64,000 nucleotides of DNA from Synechococcus sp. Nb3U1. Its GTDB lineage: Bacteria; Cyanobacteriota; Cyanobacteriia; Thermostichales; Thermostichaceae. Numbering within the stretch: the first letter of the stretch is position 1; each line of letters opens with the position of its first letter. Below are positions 8,895 through 21,104 of this stretch, one piece after another. The DNA lies in the NCBI RefSeq assembly GCF_021533835.1, contig NZ_JAKFYQ010000002.1, positions 186,001 to 250,000 on the forward strand, written 5' to 3'. Under the pieces are notes generated by a model. The model did no database searches, was not told the DNA's origin, and worked only from the letters and a program-made list of their open reading frames with translations. The position numbers and the translations under genes were made by a program.

Positions 8895-9359
8895 TTACCG
8901 TTCTTTCAACTCCCGTTGGATATCCCGCTGGGTTTGCCGATCTTTGATCGCTTGGCGCTTGTCGTGTAATTTTTTGCCACGAGCCACCCCGAGATGAGCC
9001 TTGATCCAGCCGCGGTTGAGCACCAACTTCAGGGGGATCACCGTCAGCCCTTTTTGCTCCACCAAGCCCATCATGCGGTTGATCTCTTTGCGGTGTAGCA
9101 GCAGCTTGCGCCGCCGGGTGGGATCGTGGTTAAACACTTTGCTGGCGGTGCCGTGGGGGGAAATGTGTAAATTGTGTAGCCAGGCTTCTCCATCCCGAAA
9201 GAGGGCAAATGCATCTTGCAGGTTGGCCTTCCCCGCTCGTACCGATTTCACCTCCGTCCCGGTCAGTTGGATCCCGGCTTCGTAGGTCTCCAAGATTTCG
9301 TACTCGAAGCGGGCACGGCGGTTATCGACAATAGTTTTGACATTAGGATCAACGGCCAT
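8895..9359 (-). CDS. smpB: SsrA-binding protein SmpB
   Basis: A 154-residue protein matching SmpB throughout: YEAGIQLTGTEVKSVRAGKA, then SPHGTASKVFNHDPTRRRKL and the basic C-terminal tail KLHDKRQAIKDRQTQRDIQR. SmpB binds tmRNA and delivers it to stalled ribosomes for trans-translation; the tail enters the empty mRNA channel. The length is normal for the family. It lies on the same strand as der, with a 60 bp gap, and could be co-transcribed with it. The tmRNA gene itself is not seen in this window. Confidence 0.97.
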   Translation of the reverse strand: MAVDPNVKTIVDNRRARFEYEILETYEAGIQLTGTEVKSVRAGKANLQDAFALFRDGEAWLHNLHISPHGTASKVFNHDPTRRRKLLLHRKEINRMMGLVEQKGLTVIPLKLVLNRGWIKAHLGVARGKKLHDKRQAIKDRQTQRDIQRELKER

Positions 9360-9419
9360 AGGGTTGGGCTGGGAATTAATTCAAAGCAAACAGGTCTGGG
9401 TTTGGTCTAGCGAGTTGGC

Positions 9420-10796
9420 CTAGCGAGAGGCTGGGGATCCCTGCAATTTCTGCACAGCCCGCCCTACCGAGCGCTCGGATTTGCCGCGCCAACGAAAGCG
9501 AATCGGGGTACCTGTAAAGTCTAGGTTTTGGCGGAAATGCTTCTCCATGAAGCGACGGTAATTATCCTTGAACAGTTCCGGGTCATTGACAAACAACACA
9601 AACGTGGGGGGCCGATCCGAAACCTGGGTGCCGTAGTAGATTTTTCCCTGTTTGCCTTGGCGATTGGTGGGGGGCGATTGCCAGGAGAGGGCATCCTGCA
9701 AGACTTCATTCACCACAGCGGTGGAGATGCGTTTGCGATGGGCAGCCACAACTCTGTTGATGTGTTCAAAAATCTTTTGGGTGCGTTGGCCAGTGAGGGC
9801 GCTGACAAAGAGTATGGGTGCCCATTCCAAGAAGTAAAGTTTGGCACGAATATCGCGGGTGAATTCGTTGAGGGTGTAGGTGTCTTTGTCTTCGATGGCA
9901 TCCCATTTGTTGACCACAATCACGCAGGCGCGGCCCTCTTCTTCAATGCGGCTGGCTAGCTTTTGATCCTGCTCCGTCACTCCATCCAAGGCGTCGATCA
10001 CCAGCAACACCCCATCTGAGCGTTGAATCGCCTTAAAGGCGCGGTTGATGCTGAAAAACTCCACCCCGTAGTCCACCCGGTTTTTTTTGCGGATCCCGGC
10101 GGTATCGATGAGGCGATAAGGCTGCCCCTCCCACTCGATCACGGTATCGATGGCATCGCGGGTGGTACCGGAAATGGGGCTGACAATGGCCCGTTCGGAT
10201 CCCACCAGACGGTTGAGTAGGCTGGATTTACCGACATTGGGCCGCCCCACTACGGAGATGGCAATCGGCTCTGGTTCTGAGGCGTCTGCAACCGACTCGG
10301 GCAAGTGTGGCAATACCGCCTCTAGTACCTCCGCCACGCCATTGCCATGAATGCCAGAGCAAGGGATCGGATCCCCTAGCCCCAGTTCCCAAAAGGCTGC
10401 CGCCTGTGCCAGGCCCATTTGCCCGGACTCGCACTTATTGACCGCCACCACCACCGGCAGGGGTTGTTTGCGCAGCCAATCCGCCACTTCTGCATCGGCA
10501 GGGAGCAACCCCTCCATGCCATCCACCACGAAGATCACTGCCTGAGCCTCAGCTATTGCTGCCATCGCTTGCTGACGAATGTGGGGCAGAAATTCGCTCT
10601 CATCCCCAAAAATTAGGCCGCCGGTATCCACCACCCGCAACCGGCGCCCATTCCACTCCACCTCTTGGTACAGGCGATCCCGCGTTACCCCTGGCTCATC
10701 ATGCACAATGGCCGAACGCGCCCCCGCCATACGATTGAGGAGGGTGGATTTGCCCACATTTGGGCGACCCACAATGGCCACAAGCGGTAACGGCAC
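9420..10796 (-). CDS. der: Ribosome biogenesis GTPase Der (EngA)
   Basis: A 458-residue double-GTPase. Two Walker A motifs, [13 protein letters not shown] and [13 protein letters not shown], head two consecutive G domains. Each has its DTAG/DTGG switch II motif, and NKCE and NKWD are the base-recognition motifs. A C-terminal KH-like domain ends with the basic [14 protein letters not shown] stretch. Der acts in 50S ribosomal subunit maturation in the cytoplasm. Length and domain order are those of the family. It lies upstream of smpB on the same strand. Confidence 0.97.
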   Translation of the reverse strand: MPLPLVAIVGRPNVGKSTLLNRMAGARSAIVHDEPGVTRDRLYQEVEWNGRRLRVVDTGGLIFGDESEFLPHIRQQAMAAIAEAQAVIFVVDGMEGLLPADAEVADWLRKQPLPVVVAVNKCESGQMGLAQAAAFWELGLGDPIPCSGIHGNGVAEVLEAVLPHLPESVADASEPEPIAISVVGRPNVGKSSLLNRLVGSERAIVSPISGTTRDAIDTVIEWEGQPYRLIDTAGIRKKNRVDYGVEFFSINRAFKAIQRSDGVLLVIDALDGVTEQDQKLASRIEEEGRACVIVVNKWDAIEDKDTYTLNEFTRDIRAKLYFLEWAPILFVSALTGQRTQKIFEHINRVVAAHRKRISTAVVNEVLQDALSWQSPPTNRQGKQGKIYYGTQVSDRPPTFVLFVNDPELFKDNYRRFMEKHFRQNLDFTGTPIRFRWRGKSERSVGRAVQKLQGSPASR

Positions 10797-10973
10797 GGTT
10801 CAACCCATTGAAAAAATTCGGGATATTTATTCTAACTGTTTGCCAGCAAAGATGCTGGACACAGGTCATTGCTTTGGATCCAACTCTGGCGGTAAGTTGG
10901 ATAGCTAACCCCATTCGCGCCAGCGTGCCGAAGGCACCATGAGCCCTCAGTTGCACCGGATTCCCCAGTATTT

Positions 10974-12170
10974 ATGAACCGCGCCCTCATCCCCGCTCAA
11001 CGGCTGAATAAACTGCCCGCCTATGTCTTTGCCCGTTTGGATGAGCTGAAGGCCCGCGCCCGCCAGCAAGGTTTGGATCTGATTGACTTGGGCATGGGCA
11101 ATCCCGATGGCCCCACCCCGCAGCCGGTGGTAGAAGCCGCCCAGGCGGCGATTGCGGATCCCGCCCACCACGGCTACCCACCTTTTGAAGGCACCGCCAG
11201 TTTCCGGCAGGCGATTACGGACTGGTACCACCGCCGCTATGGGGTGGAGTTGGATCCGAATGGGGAAGCTTTACCCCTACTGGGATCCAAAGAGGGGTTG
11301 ACCCATTTGGCCTTGGCCTATGTGGATCCGGGGGACTTGGTGTTGGTGCCCAGCCCCGCCTACCCAGCCCATTTCCGGGGGCCGATGATTGCAGGCGGGC
11401 AGATTTACCCCATGATCCTGCGGGCGGAGAAGAACTGGCTGATCAATCTGGAGGAAATTCCTGCAGAAGTGGCCCAGAAAGCGCGGGTGCTCTATTTCAA
11501 CTACCCGAATAACCCAACGGCGGCTGTTGCCCCACGCTCTTTTTTTGAGGCGGTGGTGGAGTTTGCTCGGCGCTACGATCTGATTTTGGTGCATGACCTT
11601 TGCTACGCAGAGTTGGCCTTTGATGGGTATCAACCCACTAGCTTGTTGCAAATTCCGGGAGCTAAAGATCTGGCGGTGGAGTTTCACACCCTTTCCAAAA
11701 CTTACAATATGGCCGGATGGCGGGTGGGGTTTGTGGTGGGCAATCGCCAGATCATCCAAAGCCTGCGCACCCTGAAAACCAACCTGGATTACGGCATCTT
11801 CGCCGCGATTCAAAAGGCTGCCGAAACCGCCTTGCGCCTGCCGGATAGCTATCTCCATCAGGTGCAAGAACGCTACCGCGCCCGCCGCGATTATTTGATT
11901 GGTCGCTTGGCGGAACTGGGCTGGCGCATTCCTCCAACTCAGGCGACGATGTATCTCTGGATCCCAACCCCCCGTACCACCAGTGGGGCAGCCGAAAGCT
12001 CGACAGAATTTGCTCTACGGGTTTTGGAGTCAACAGGGGTAGTGGTGACTCCCGGCAATGCCTTTGGGGAAGGGGGCGAGGGCTATGTGCGCATTAGCTT
12101 AATCGCCGATTGTGAGCGCATGGGGCAAGCCATTGACCGTTGGCTGGAGGCCGGGATCCGCTACAGCTAG
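10974..12170 (+). CDS. Class I/II PLP-dependent aminotransferase
   Basis: A 398-residue fold-type I aminotransferase. Family motifs are LIDLGMGNPDGPTP near the N-terminus, the NYPNNPTAA substrate loop, and LSKTYNMAGWRVGF, which contains the Schiff-base lysine. YVRISL near the end holds the conserved substrate carboxylate-binding arginine. It resembles the AlaC/aspartate and LL-diaminopimelate aminotransferase-like group found in cyanobacteria; amino donor and acceptor cannot be fixed from sequence. The ATG at 10974 has no strong ribosome binding site. It is divergent from der, and its 3' end overlaps the end of a decayed regulator on the other strand by 3 bp. Confidence 0.88.
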   Translation: MNRALIPAQRLNKLPAYVFARLDELKARARQQGLDLIDLGMGNPDGPTPQPVVEAAQAAIADPAHHGYPPFEGTASFRQAITDWYHRRYGVELDPNGEALPLLGSKEGLTHLALAYVDPGDLVLVPSPAYPAHFRGPMIAGGQIYPMILRAEKNWLINLEEIPAEVAQKARVLYFNYPNNPTAAVAPRSFFEAVVEFARRYDLILVHDLCYAELAFDGYQPTSLLQIPGAKDLAVEFHTLSKTYNMAGWRVGFVVGNRQIIQSLRTLKTNLDYGIFAAIQKAAETALRLPDSYLHQVQERYRARRDYLIGRLAELGWRIPPTQATMYLWIPTPRTTSGAAESSTEFALRVLESTGVVVTPGNAFGEGGEGYVRISLIADCERMGQAIDRWLEAGIRYS

Positions 12171-12412
12171 GCGACAATACAAGGGATCCTGGCGTCTGTA
12201 ATCACAGCCTTGAGCTGCGTCAGTTGCCCAATCACCCAAAAATCAGAGCGTTGGAACTTACTGTGATCCACGAGCAAATGGGCTGCCCGGCAGTTGCGGA
12301 TGGAGGCTTGTTCGAGGGCTACCTCATCCATGGCGTTACGGGTCTGTATAGCCGAACACGTTTGAGCACATTGGATACAGTCTGGGTGGGTTTGGCCTCC
12401 TACAGTTGAGGG
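12167..12412 (-). pseudogene. Remnant of a DeoR/GlpR-family transcriptional regulator (C-terminal part)
   Basis: On the minus strand a frame of about 80 codons ending in TAG at 12167-12169 encodes RNAMDEVALEQASIRNCRAA, then HLLVDHSKF and LTQLKAVITDARIP. This is the typical C-terminal effector-domain ending of DeoR regulators (conserved DHSKF and L..ITD). Upstream of it the frame degrades, with an in-frame TGA at 12413-12415 and a truncated GGQ...HPD segment, and no helix-turn-helix is present. I read it as a deletion remnant of a sugar-metabolism repressor. It contains a GGATCC site, so it is probably old host sequence. A short functional peptide is unlikely. Confidence 0.6.
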
Positions 12413-12469
12413 TCATGCCAATCTTTCGAGGTTGGTCTTTGACCCTTTGCCTTGTGAGGAGTATTCGTT

Positions 12470-13573
12470 ATGAGTTCTAAGAATGAATGGGGTTTCCGTT
12501 GGATTGGGGCTGCCGGATCGCTGGCCTTGATGTTGCTGAGTGCCTGTGGCAGCAGTTCCCCCACCAGCCCGGTGATGAGTCCTTTGCCTCTGGGGCGGCT
12601 GTTGGTGGGCAATACCCGTGGCAATAACGTGGTGCAGTTTGATCCTGAATCGGGGGCCTACTTGGGAGAGTTCATCCCAGCAGGATCTGGGGGTTTGTTC
12701 TCCCCCGATGCGATCATTCTTGGCCCCGATGCCAATGGCGATGGGATCCCGGATCTCTATATTTCTAGCGGCAATCAACCGGCTGGCAGCGGGGAGGCAG
12801 CCTCTTCGGTGTTGCGGTTTGATGGTCTGACGGGATCCTTTTTGGATGCTTTTGTGGCCGACGACCCTGCTACCGATACCGATGAAACGGGTGGCCTGCT
12901 ACGCCCCTATGGGATCGCCTTTGGGCCGGATGGCAATTTGTACGTATCCAGCTTCTTGACGGATCAAATTTTGCGCTACAGCGGCTCCACAGGGGCTTTT
13001 CTGGATATCTATGCCCAGGGAGATGGTCTGCCGGGTGGGTTAAATGGCCCGAATGGATTGCTGTTTGGCTCTGATGGCGCGCTTTATGTCACCACCCAGG
13101 GTAGTGTGGCCGTGGAGGGGGAGCCGGATTTCAGCCGGGGGTTGCCCAGCCAGATCCTGCGCTACGAGCTCAGCAGCGGCAGCTCCAGTGTGTTTGCCAC
13201 GCCGGATCCTTTGGAGGGTGGAGCCGGGTTTGTCAGCCTGTTGGGCTTGGCGATTGGGCCGAATGGCGCTCTCTACGTCAGCGATTTTGGGGGTGGGATC
13301 CGCTTTTACGACCTGGGCAGCGGCAGCGAGTTGGGATCTTTTTCCACCGATTTTACCGGGGCGGATCCCAGCGGCAACTTTGTTGGCAGCCTCAGCTTTG
13401 GCCTGAACGGCATTCTCTACAGTGTCGGCTTTGATTACCGCGAAGGGGCCAATAATATCGGGGCGCTCCTGCGCTACAACACCACCGCTGGGATCCCTGC
13501 TGGAGATCCAGGGGCAACCTTTGTGGCGCCCACCCCTGTTCTGCAGCGACCGATCGGCATCTTGTTCTACTAG
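12470..13573 (+). CDS. Exported lipoprotein with NHL/SMP-30-like beta-propeller repeats
   Basis: A 367-residue protein with a lipoprotein signal peptide (LALMLLSACGSSS, lipobox LSAC) and a propeller-like body. Repeated blocks have the form [FL]GPDG.LYVSSF...ILRYSG.TG.FL, for example GIAFGPDGNLYVSSF, LLFGSDGALYVTT and LAIGPNGALYVSDFG. This suggests about five or six blades anchored to a membrane and facing the periplasm. GAGGAG lies 8 bp before the ATG. The 3' end converges on the solute-binding protein gene. Function is unknown; such propellers often bind sugars or other proteins. Confidence 0.75.
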   Translation: MSSKNEWGFRWIGAAGSLALMLLSACGSSSPTSPVMSPLPLGRLLVGNTRGNNVVQFDPESGAYLGEFIPAGSGGLFSPDAIILGPDANGDGIPDLYISSGNQPAGSGEAASSVLRFDGLTGSFLDAFVADDPATDTDETGGLLRPYGIAFGPDGNLYVSSFLTDQILRYSGSTGAFLDIYAQGDGLPGGLNGPNGLLFGSDGALYVTTQGSVAVEGEPDFSRGLPSQILRYELSSGSSSVFATPDPLEGGAGFVSLLGLAIGPNGALYVSDFGGGIRFYDLGSGSELGSFSTDFTGADPSGNFVGSLSFGLNGILYSVGFDYREGANNIGALLRYNTTAGIPAGDPGATFVAPTPVLQRPIGILFY

Positions 13574-13633
13574 TCGGGTGAATGGGATGAGGAGGGCTGG
13601 GATCCCAACCGGATTTGGGCCCTCCACCTTACC

Positions 13634-14950
13634 TTAGGATTGAAAAAAGGGCTGCATCTCAGCTTGCACCTGCTGTAGAGCCACATCGGGATCCAGTTGA
13701 TCGGTGATCACCTGATTCACCACCAACCCAAGGGCATCCTGTAGGCGGGCGTATTGGGGTACCCGTGGGCGGAAGTCGCCATCTCCCTGTTCTAGAGAAG
13801 GCAAGACCTCAGCAAAGTAGGGGAACTCCGCCAGCAAGTCTGGATCGGTAAGAGTGCTACGGCGAATGGGCTCGGATCCCAGGCGAACGAATTCTTTTTG
13901 CATCTCCGGCTGTGCCAACCAGCGGATGAACTCCCAGGCCGGCTCGATATTAGGGGAGTTGCAGTTGATGCCCAAGCCCCAGCCTCCAAAGGGATACTTG
14001 GGTGTCACCCCATCTGCTAGAGGCAGGCCCGTAATGCCCAGTTCCCCGGCAATACGAGAGGTTTCGGGATTAAGTTTGTCCCGCAGCCCCGTTGACCAGG
14101 CCATTTGCATCATTGCCCGACCTTCGTTAAAGGCTTGTTCCCGTTCCGGCCAGGCATAAGAAATGGCTCCGGGTGGCGTAAAGGAAAACAGATCTCGGAA
14201 GTACTCCAAAGCAGCGATATTGGTGGCGCTGTCGACGCTAGGTTGGCCATTCTCATCCAGAAGGCTACCCCCATGGGCCAGCATGTAGTACATCCAATCC
14301 TGGGCAACGGCTGCCCCCCGCGCCCCGTTGATGGCAATACCGTAGACATCTCCTGCCGTCAGAGCTTCGGCGGCTTCTCGCAATTCTGTTAAGGTTTTGG
14401 GGCCCTCAGGATAGCCCACCCCAGCCAGGGCAGAGCGGTTATAGTTGAGCATGCCAGCATAGCCCGCCAACGGGAAAGCATGTTGTCGCCCCTGCCATTC
14501 CCCTAGCTTCCACATCACGGGCAAAATGTCATCGAGCGCGAGGGCAGCGCGATTCTCCTCCAAGCGATCGGTCAAATCCACCAGATAGTTGTTTTCCGCC
14601 CATTCTCCTGTCCAGACGATATCCACGGCGTAGAGATCCGCCTGCGCCGTACCGCCGATGAAGTCGGAAATGGCCCGTTGGTAGAGTTCTGGATAGCCGT
14701 TGATGGTGATGACTATGCGAATGCCACTAGCAGCCTCAAACTGAGGGACAATCTGCTGTAAAGCAGTGCCAAAGCGATCCGAAACCGTGAACAGGTTGAG
14801 GGTGGGTGTGCTGCTGCTGGGTGGGGTACGTTCGAGGGCGGCACAGGAGCCTAACAGGGCGGATCCCCCGGTGAGGGCGGCCCATTTGAGCAAAGTACGG
14901 CGGGAGAGGACAGCGATCAGCCGAGAGGAGGAGCGAGAAGAAGCGGACAT
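13634..14950 (-). CDS. Family 1 extracellular solute-binding protein (sugar-type ABC importer)
   Basis: A 438-residue binding protein. The N-terminus combines a twin-arginine motif (SRRTLLKWAAL) with a lipobox (ALLGSC), so it is probably a Tat-exported lipoprotein. The body shows family 1 features: TLNLFTVSDRFGTALQQIVP, a YAVDIVWTGEWAEN hinge segment, and KYPFGGWGLGINCNSPN before the C-terminal EFIRWLAQPEMQKEFV helix. These proteins capture sugars or sugar derivatives in the periplasm. No MalF/MalG-type permeases or MalK-type ATPase are adjacent. The gene starts back to back with citrate synthase. The ligand is unknown. Confidence 0.85.
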   Translation of the reverse strand: MSASSRSSSRLIAVLSRRTLLKWAALTGGSALLGSCAALERTPPSSSTPTLNLFTVSDRFGTALQQIVPQFEAASGIRIVITINGYPELYQRAISDFIGGTAQADLYAVDIVWTGEWAENNYLVDLTDRLEENRAALALDDILPVMWKLGEWQGRQHAFPLAGYAGMLNYNRSALAGVGYPEGPKTLTELREAAEALTAGDVYGIAINGARGAAVAQDWMYYMLAHGGSLLDENGQPSVDSATNIAALEYFRDLFSFTPPGAISYAWPEREQAFNEGRAMMQMAWSTGLRDKLNPETSRIAGELGITGLPLADGVTPKYPFGGWGLGINCNSPNIEPAWEFIRWLAQPEMQKEFVRLGSEPIRRSTLTDPDLLAEFPYFAEVLPSLEQGDGDFRPRVPQYARLQDALGLVVNQVITDQLDPDVALQQVQAEMQPFFQS

Positions 14951-15164
14951 TTCAGGAGAGAAAGGTTTGCGGGAGGATCCCTATGCTGACACAAAGCCTG
15001 CGCCCACTGGCAGAGAGAGGGCAAGCGATAACATTTGGCTTGGCTGACGGGATCCAGATCTGCTTTACTGTAGCGAAGTTAGTGCCGCCAAATACGATCA
15101 AGGGGGCTGAGTTCAGTCACCTTGAGGGTGGACTTTCTCTCCAGCATCATTTTGGGAGCTGAGT

Positions 15165-16301
15165 ATGGCGGATGGGGAATACAAACCAGGGTTAGAGGGC
15201 GTTCCGGCCACACGCTCCAACATCAGTTTTGTCGATGGCCAGGCGGGGATCCTGGAGTATCGTGGCATCCCGATTCAGGAGTTGACCGCCCACAGTACCT
15301 TTTTGGAGACTGCCTATCTGCTTATTTTTGGGGAGCTGCCGACCCAGTCGGATCTGCACAGTTTTGAGCAGGCGATCCGGGGCCATCGGCGGGTGAAATA
15401 CCGTATCCGCGACATGATCAAGTCTTTTCCCGAGTCGGGCCACCCGATGGATGCGCTGCAAACCTGTGTGGCGGGCTTAGGTCTGTTTTACCCGCTACAG
15501 GATGTGGATCCCAATTATGTGTTCGGCACCGTCACCCGCTTGCTGTCGAAGCTGCCGACGATGGTGGCGATGTTCCACCAAATGCGTCAGGGCAACGACC
15601 CGATCCCACCGGACGATAGCCTGGATCATTCCGCCAATTTTCTCTACATGCTCTCGGGCAAGAAGCCGGATCCCTGGTTGGCCCGCATTTTCGATACCTG
15701 CCTGATTTTGCACGCCGAACACACCGTTAACGCCTCTACCTTTGCCCTTTTGGTGAGTGCCTCCACCTTGGCTAACCCCTACAGCACCCTGGCGACGGCA
15801 GTGGGTACCCTTTCGGGGTTATTGCATGGGGGGGCCAACCAACAGGTGATGACGCTGTTGCGGCAGATCGGCTCGGTGGAAAATGTGCGCTCTTTTATCG
15901 AAGATAAGCTGGCCAAAAAACAGCGCATTATGGGCCTTGGGCACCGCGTCTATAAGGTGAAGGATCCCCGTGCCATTACCTTGCAGCGAATCGCGGAAGA
16001 ACTGTTTGAGCGCTACGGCCACGACAAATACTACGACATCGCTGTGGAAATAGAGCGAGTATGTGAGGAGCTGCTGGGGCCGAAGGGGATTTATCCGAAT
16101 GTGGATTTCTACTCAGGGTTGGTCTACGCCAAGTTGGGGATCCCGGAAGATTTGTTTACGCCGGTTTTTGCCATTGCTCGTGCGGCGGGGTGGTTGGCCC
16201 ATTGGCGGGAGCAGTTGTCGGATAATCGGCTGTTCCGACCGACACAGGTCTACACTGGCGAACGGAACCAACGCTATATCCCTCTGGCGGAGCGGGGTTG
16301 A
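15165..16301 (+). CDS. gltA: Citrate synthase
   Basis: A 378-residue type II-like citrate synthase catalysing acetyl-CoA plus oxaloacetate to citrate. Conserved active-site regions are present: GILEYRGIPIQEL near the N-terminus, LHAEHTVNASTF, GLLHGGANQQV with the oxaloacetate-binding histidine, GLGHRVYKVKDPRA with the second histidine, and NVDFYSGLVYAKLGIP with the catalytic aspartate. GGGAG lies about 7 bp before the ATG. The related 2-methylcitrate synthase is an alternative, but no prp genes are nearby. Divergent from the solute-binding protein gene. Confidence 0.95.
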   Translation: MADGEYKPGLEGVPATRSNISFVDGQAGILEYRGIPIQELTAHSTFLETAYLLIFGELPTQSDLHSFEQAIRGHRRVKYRIRDMIKSFPESGHPMDALQTCVAGLGLFYPLQDVDPNYVFGTVTRLLSKLPTMVAMFHQMRQGNDPIPPDDSLDHSANFLYMLSGKKPDPWLARIFDTCLILHAEHTVNASTFALLVSASTLANPYSTLATAVGTLSGLLHGGANQQVMTLLRQIGSVENVRSFIEDKLAKKQRIMGLGHRVYKVKDPRAITLQRIAEELFERYGHDKYYDIAVEIERVCEELLGPKGIYPNVDFYSGLVYAKLGIPEDLFTPVFAIARAAGWLAHWREQLSDNRLFRPTQVYTGERNQRYIPLAERG

Positions 16302-16381
16302 AGTCTGTTGAGGTCTATTTGACAGGCGACAGAGCCGGGATCCAAACTCAATAAGGTCTAAATTGTGTGTGAGGTGGTGCT

Positions 16382-17449
16382 TTGAGTCTTTTGGACTCTC
16401 CCCTTTGGCGGGATGGATTCACCCTATTTTTGAGCATTGTGGTGCAAGCGATGCCATTTTTGCTCTTGGGGGTCTTTCTCTCGGGGCTGCTGGCGGTGTT
16501 TGTGGATGGATCCCAGTTGGCCCGCTTTTTACCCAAAGGCAAGGTGGGCAGCGCGGTGGCCGGTGGAGCCTTGGGGTTCTTTTTCCCGGTGTGTGAATGT
16601 GGCAACCTACCCGTGGCCCGTCAACTGGTGCTGAAAGGGATCCCTCCCCATGTGGCGGTGGCCTTTCTGTTGGCGGCGCCGGTGTTTAACCCGGTGGTGA
16701 TTTTCTCCACTTGGATCGCCTTTCGCGCCATGCCGGAGATTGTACTTTACCGGATTCTCTTTTCCTTTGGGATCGCGGTGGCCATTGGCTTGCTCTTTAG
16801 CCTGCAAAAAGATCTCCAACCGTTATTGCACCCGGCGGTCTGGCGGGAACTACAGCGTAACACCGCCCCAACAGATGCCTTAGCCACGTCCACAAGCTCT
16901 TCACTACTTCAAGGGGGCACGTTCTGGCGCGGAGCTCGACCCACACCAGCTCAGCCTGCCCCTGCTGGATCCCTGTTGACCCTACAAACCGCGGAGGAAG
17001 TTTACCAATCGGCCCTAGCTGCTCCCCCCCGCCTACCTTGGCAGCAAAAAAGGTCTGTGCTGCTGCAAACTTGGGCCAGAGAGATCCGCGAGCTGGGATC
17101 CGTGCTGATTTTGGGTTCGGCGATGGCGGCCTTGATTCAAACGGTGATCCCCCGTTCATTCCTGTTGGATTATGGCCAAGATGCGCTGGTGTCGATCTTG
17201 ATCATGATGGCGCTAGCAGCGATCATCTCCATTTGCTCGACGGTGGATGCCTTTTTTGCCCTTTCTTTTGCGGCCACCTTTACACCGGGATCCCTGTTGG
17301 CGTTTATGGTGTTTGGGCCGATGGTGGACTTAAAGGCAATTGGTCTGATGCTGACTTTGTTCAAGCCAAGAGCTATTTTTTATCTGGTGATTTTGACGCT
17401 TCAGTTCACGTTGGTGGGGGCTTTGGCCATCAACTACTACGGTGGTTAA
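16382..17449 (+). CDS. YraQ/DUF318-family permease
   Basis: A 355-residue polytopic membrane protein of the YraQ/DUF318 permease family, which includes ArsP-like transporters. The signature FFFPVCECGNLPVARQLVLK follows the first helices, and LLAAPVFNPVVIFSTW comes next. The two halves are separated by a hydrophilic, low-conservation loop at about residues 145-215. The second half repeats the CSTVDAFFALSFAA pattern of the family. Translation appears to start at TTG 16382 with AGGTGG upstream; no ATG fits better. It lies 80 bp after gltA on the same strand, so read-through is possible. The substrate is unknown. Confidence 0.8.
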   Translation: MSLLDSPLWRDGFTLFLSIVVQAMPFLLLGVFLSGLLAVFVDGSQLARFLPKGKVGSAVAGGALGFFFPVCECGNLPVARQLVLKGIPPHVAVAFLLAAPVFNPVVIFSTWIAFRAMPEIVLYRILFSFGIAVAIGLLFSLQKDLQPLLHPAVWRELQRNTAPTDALATSTSSSLLQGGTFWRGARPTPAQPAPAGSLLTLQTAEEVYQSALAAPPRLPWQQKRSVLLQTWAREIRELGSVLILGSAMAALIQTVIPRSFLLDYGQDALVSILIMMALAAIISICSTVDAFFALSFAATFTPGSLLAFMVFGPMVDLKAIGLMLTLFKPRAIFYLVILTLQFTLVGALAINYYGG

Positions 17450-17484
17450 ACAAATCAGGTGAACAGATCCTTTTTCAAAATGGT

Positions 17485-20175
<2,691 letters not shown>

Positions 20176-20233
20176 GGTGGTCATTCCCTATCTTGACGGC
20201 AGGCACAGATCCGGTTGGGATCCAACGGGAGGG

Positions 20234-21055
20234 TCAACGGGTTAGGCAGACCAAGCTTCCCGAAAATCGGCGTAGAGGGTGAGGCCGCCATCGATATAAA
20301 GGATAAAGGGTCTGCCCGGTGATGTAGGCGGCTTCATCGGAGGCCAAAAAGGCGGCAGCAGCGGCCATCTCGGCGGCAGTACCAGCCCGGCCCATGGGAA
20401 TGTGGCTTTCCACCACGGCTTTTTGTTCCGGGTTCTGTACCCAGGCCTCATTGATCGGGGTGATGGTGGCGCCAGGGGCAATGCCATTGACGCGGATCCC
20501 GCGACCGGCATATTCCAAGGCCAAGCTGCGGGTCAGGTTGCCCATGCCGCCCTTGCTGAGGGAATAGGTGAGATAAAAGGGGCGGGGAATGATCTCATGC
20601 ACACTGGACACATTGATAATCACGCCGAATCCTCGCCCAAGGAAATGCTTGAGGGCTTCTCGGGCACAGAGAAAGGAACCCCGCAAGTTGACATTAAGGA
20701 TGCGATCGTACTCCTCCAGGCTGATCTCGTGGGCAGCCCGTTCCGTTTGGATCCCGGCATTGTTGACGAGGATATCCAGGTGGCCCCAGCGTTGAATAAC
20801 CTGCTGAACCAGATGGATGACATCGGCTTCTTGGGAGACATCCCCCTGAATCAGCAGCGATTGCACATGGCAGGCTTCCACATCCCCGCACACCTTTTGC
20901 ATCATGGCGGCCTGGGTGTCCTCGGCTTCCTGGAGGCTTTTACGGTAGTTAATGGCAACGTTGCAGCCCTCCTGGGCAAAGCGGAGGGCAATCGCCTGGC
21001 CTATGCCGGAACTGGCCCCGGTCACCAATACCGTTTTTCCTGCGAGTCCCTGCAT
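20234..21055 (-). CDS. Glucose 1-dehydrogenase-like SDR with frameshifted C-terminus
   Basis: Short-chain dehydrogenase, 273 residues as read. It has the Rossmann motif TGASSGIGQAIALRFAQEG, NNAG, and YSLSKGG (YxxxK catalytic pair), plus RVNGIAPGATITP. After AAYITGQTL the frame breaks: the family ending, DGGLTLYADFREAW here, continues in another frame to a TAA at 20242-20244. The cause is an exact 7-bp tandem duplication at 20296-20309. The encoded tail PLYRWRPHPLRRF is therefore abnormal, and the last strand of the dinucleotide fold is lost. The start has AGGAGA 4-5 bp upstream. It precedes the glucosidase gene by 58 bp. It may be inactive, or switchable by slippage. Confidence 0.85.
   Translation of the reverse strand: MQGLAGKTVLVTGASSGIGQAIALRFAQEGCNVAINYRKSLQEAEDTQAAMMQKVCGDVEACHVQSLLIQGDVSQEADVIHLVQQVIQRWGHLDILVNNAGIQTERAAHEISLEEYDRILNVNLRGSFLCAREALKHFLGRGFGVIINVSSVHEIIPRPFYLTYSLSKGGMGNLTRSLALEYAGRGIRVNGIAPGATITPINEAWVQNPEQKAVVESHIPMGRAGTAAEMAAAAAFLASDEAAYITGQTLYPLYRWRPHPLRRFSGSLVCLTR
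20296..20309. repeat. 7-bp tandem duplication causing an SDR frameshift
   Basis: ATAAAGG occurs twice in tandem on the plus strand. Removing one copy restores the conserved SDR C-terminal frame, so this is a recent slippage-type duplication, a sequencing error, or a reversible switch. Confidence 0.85.
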
Positions 21056-21104
21056 GGTTCTCCTGGCGCAACGCCAGCCCTATTCTAGGCTTAGGCGCTG
21101 AGGT

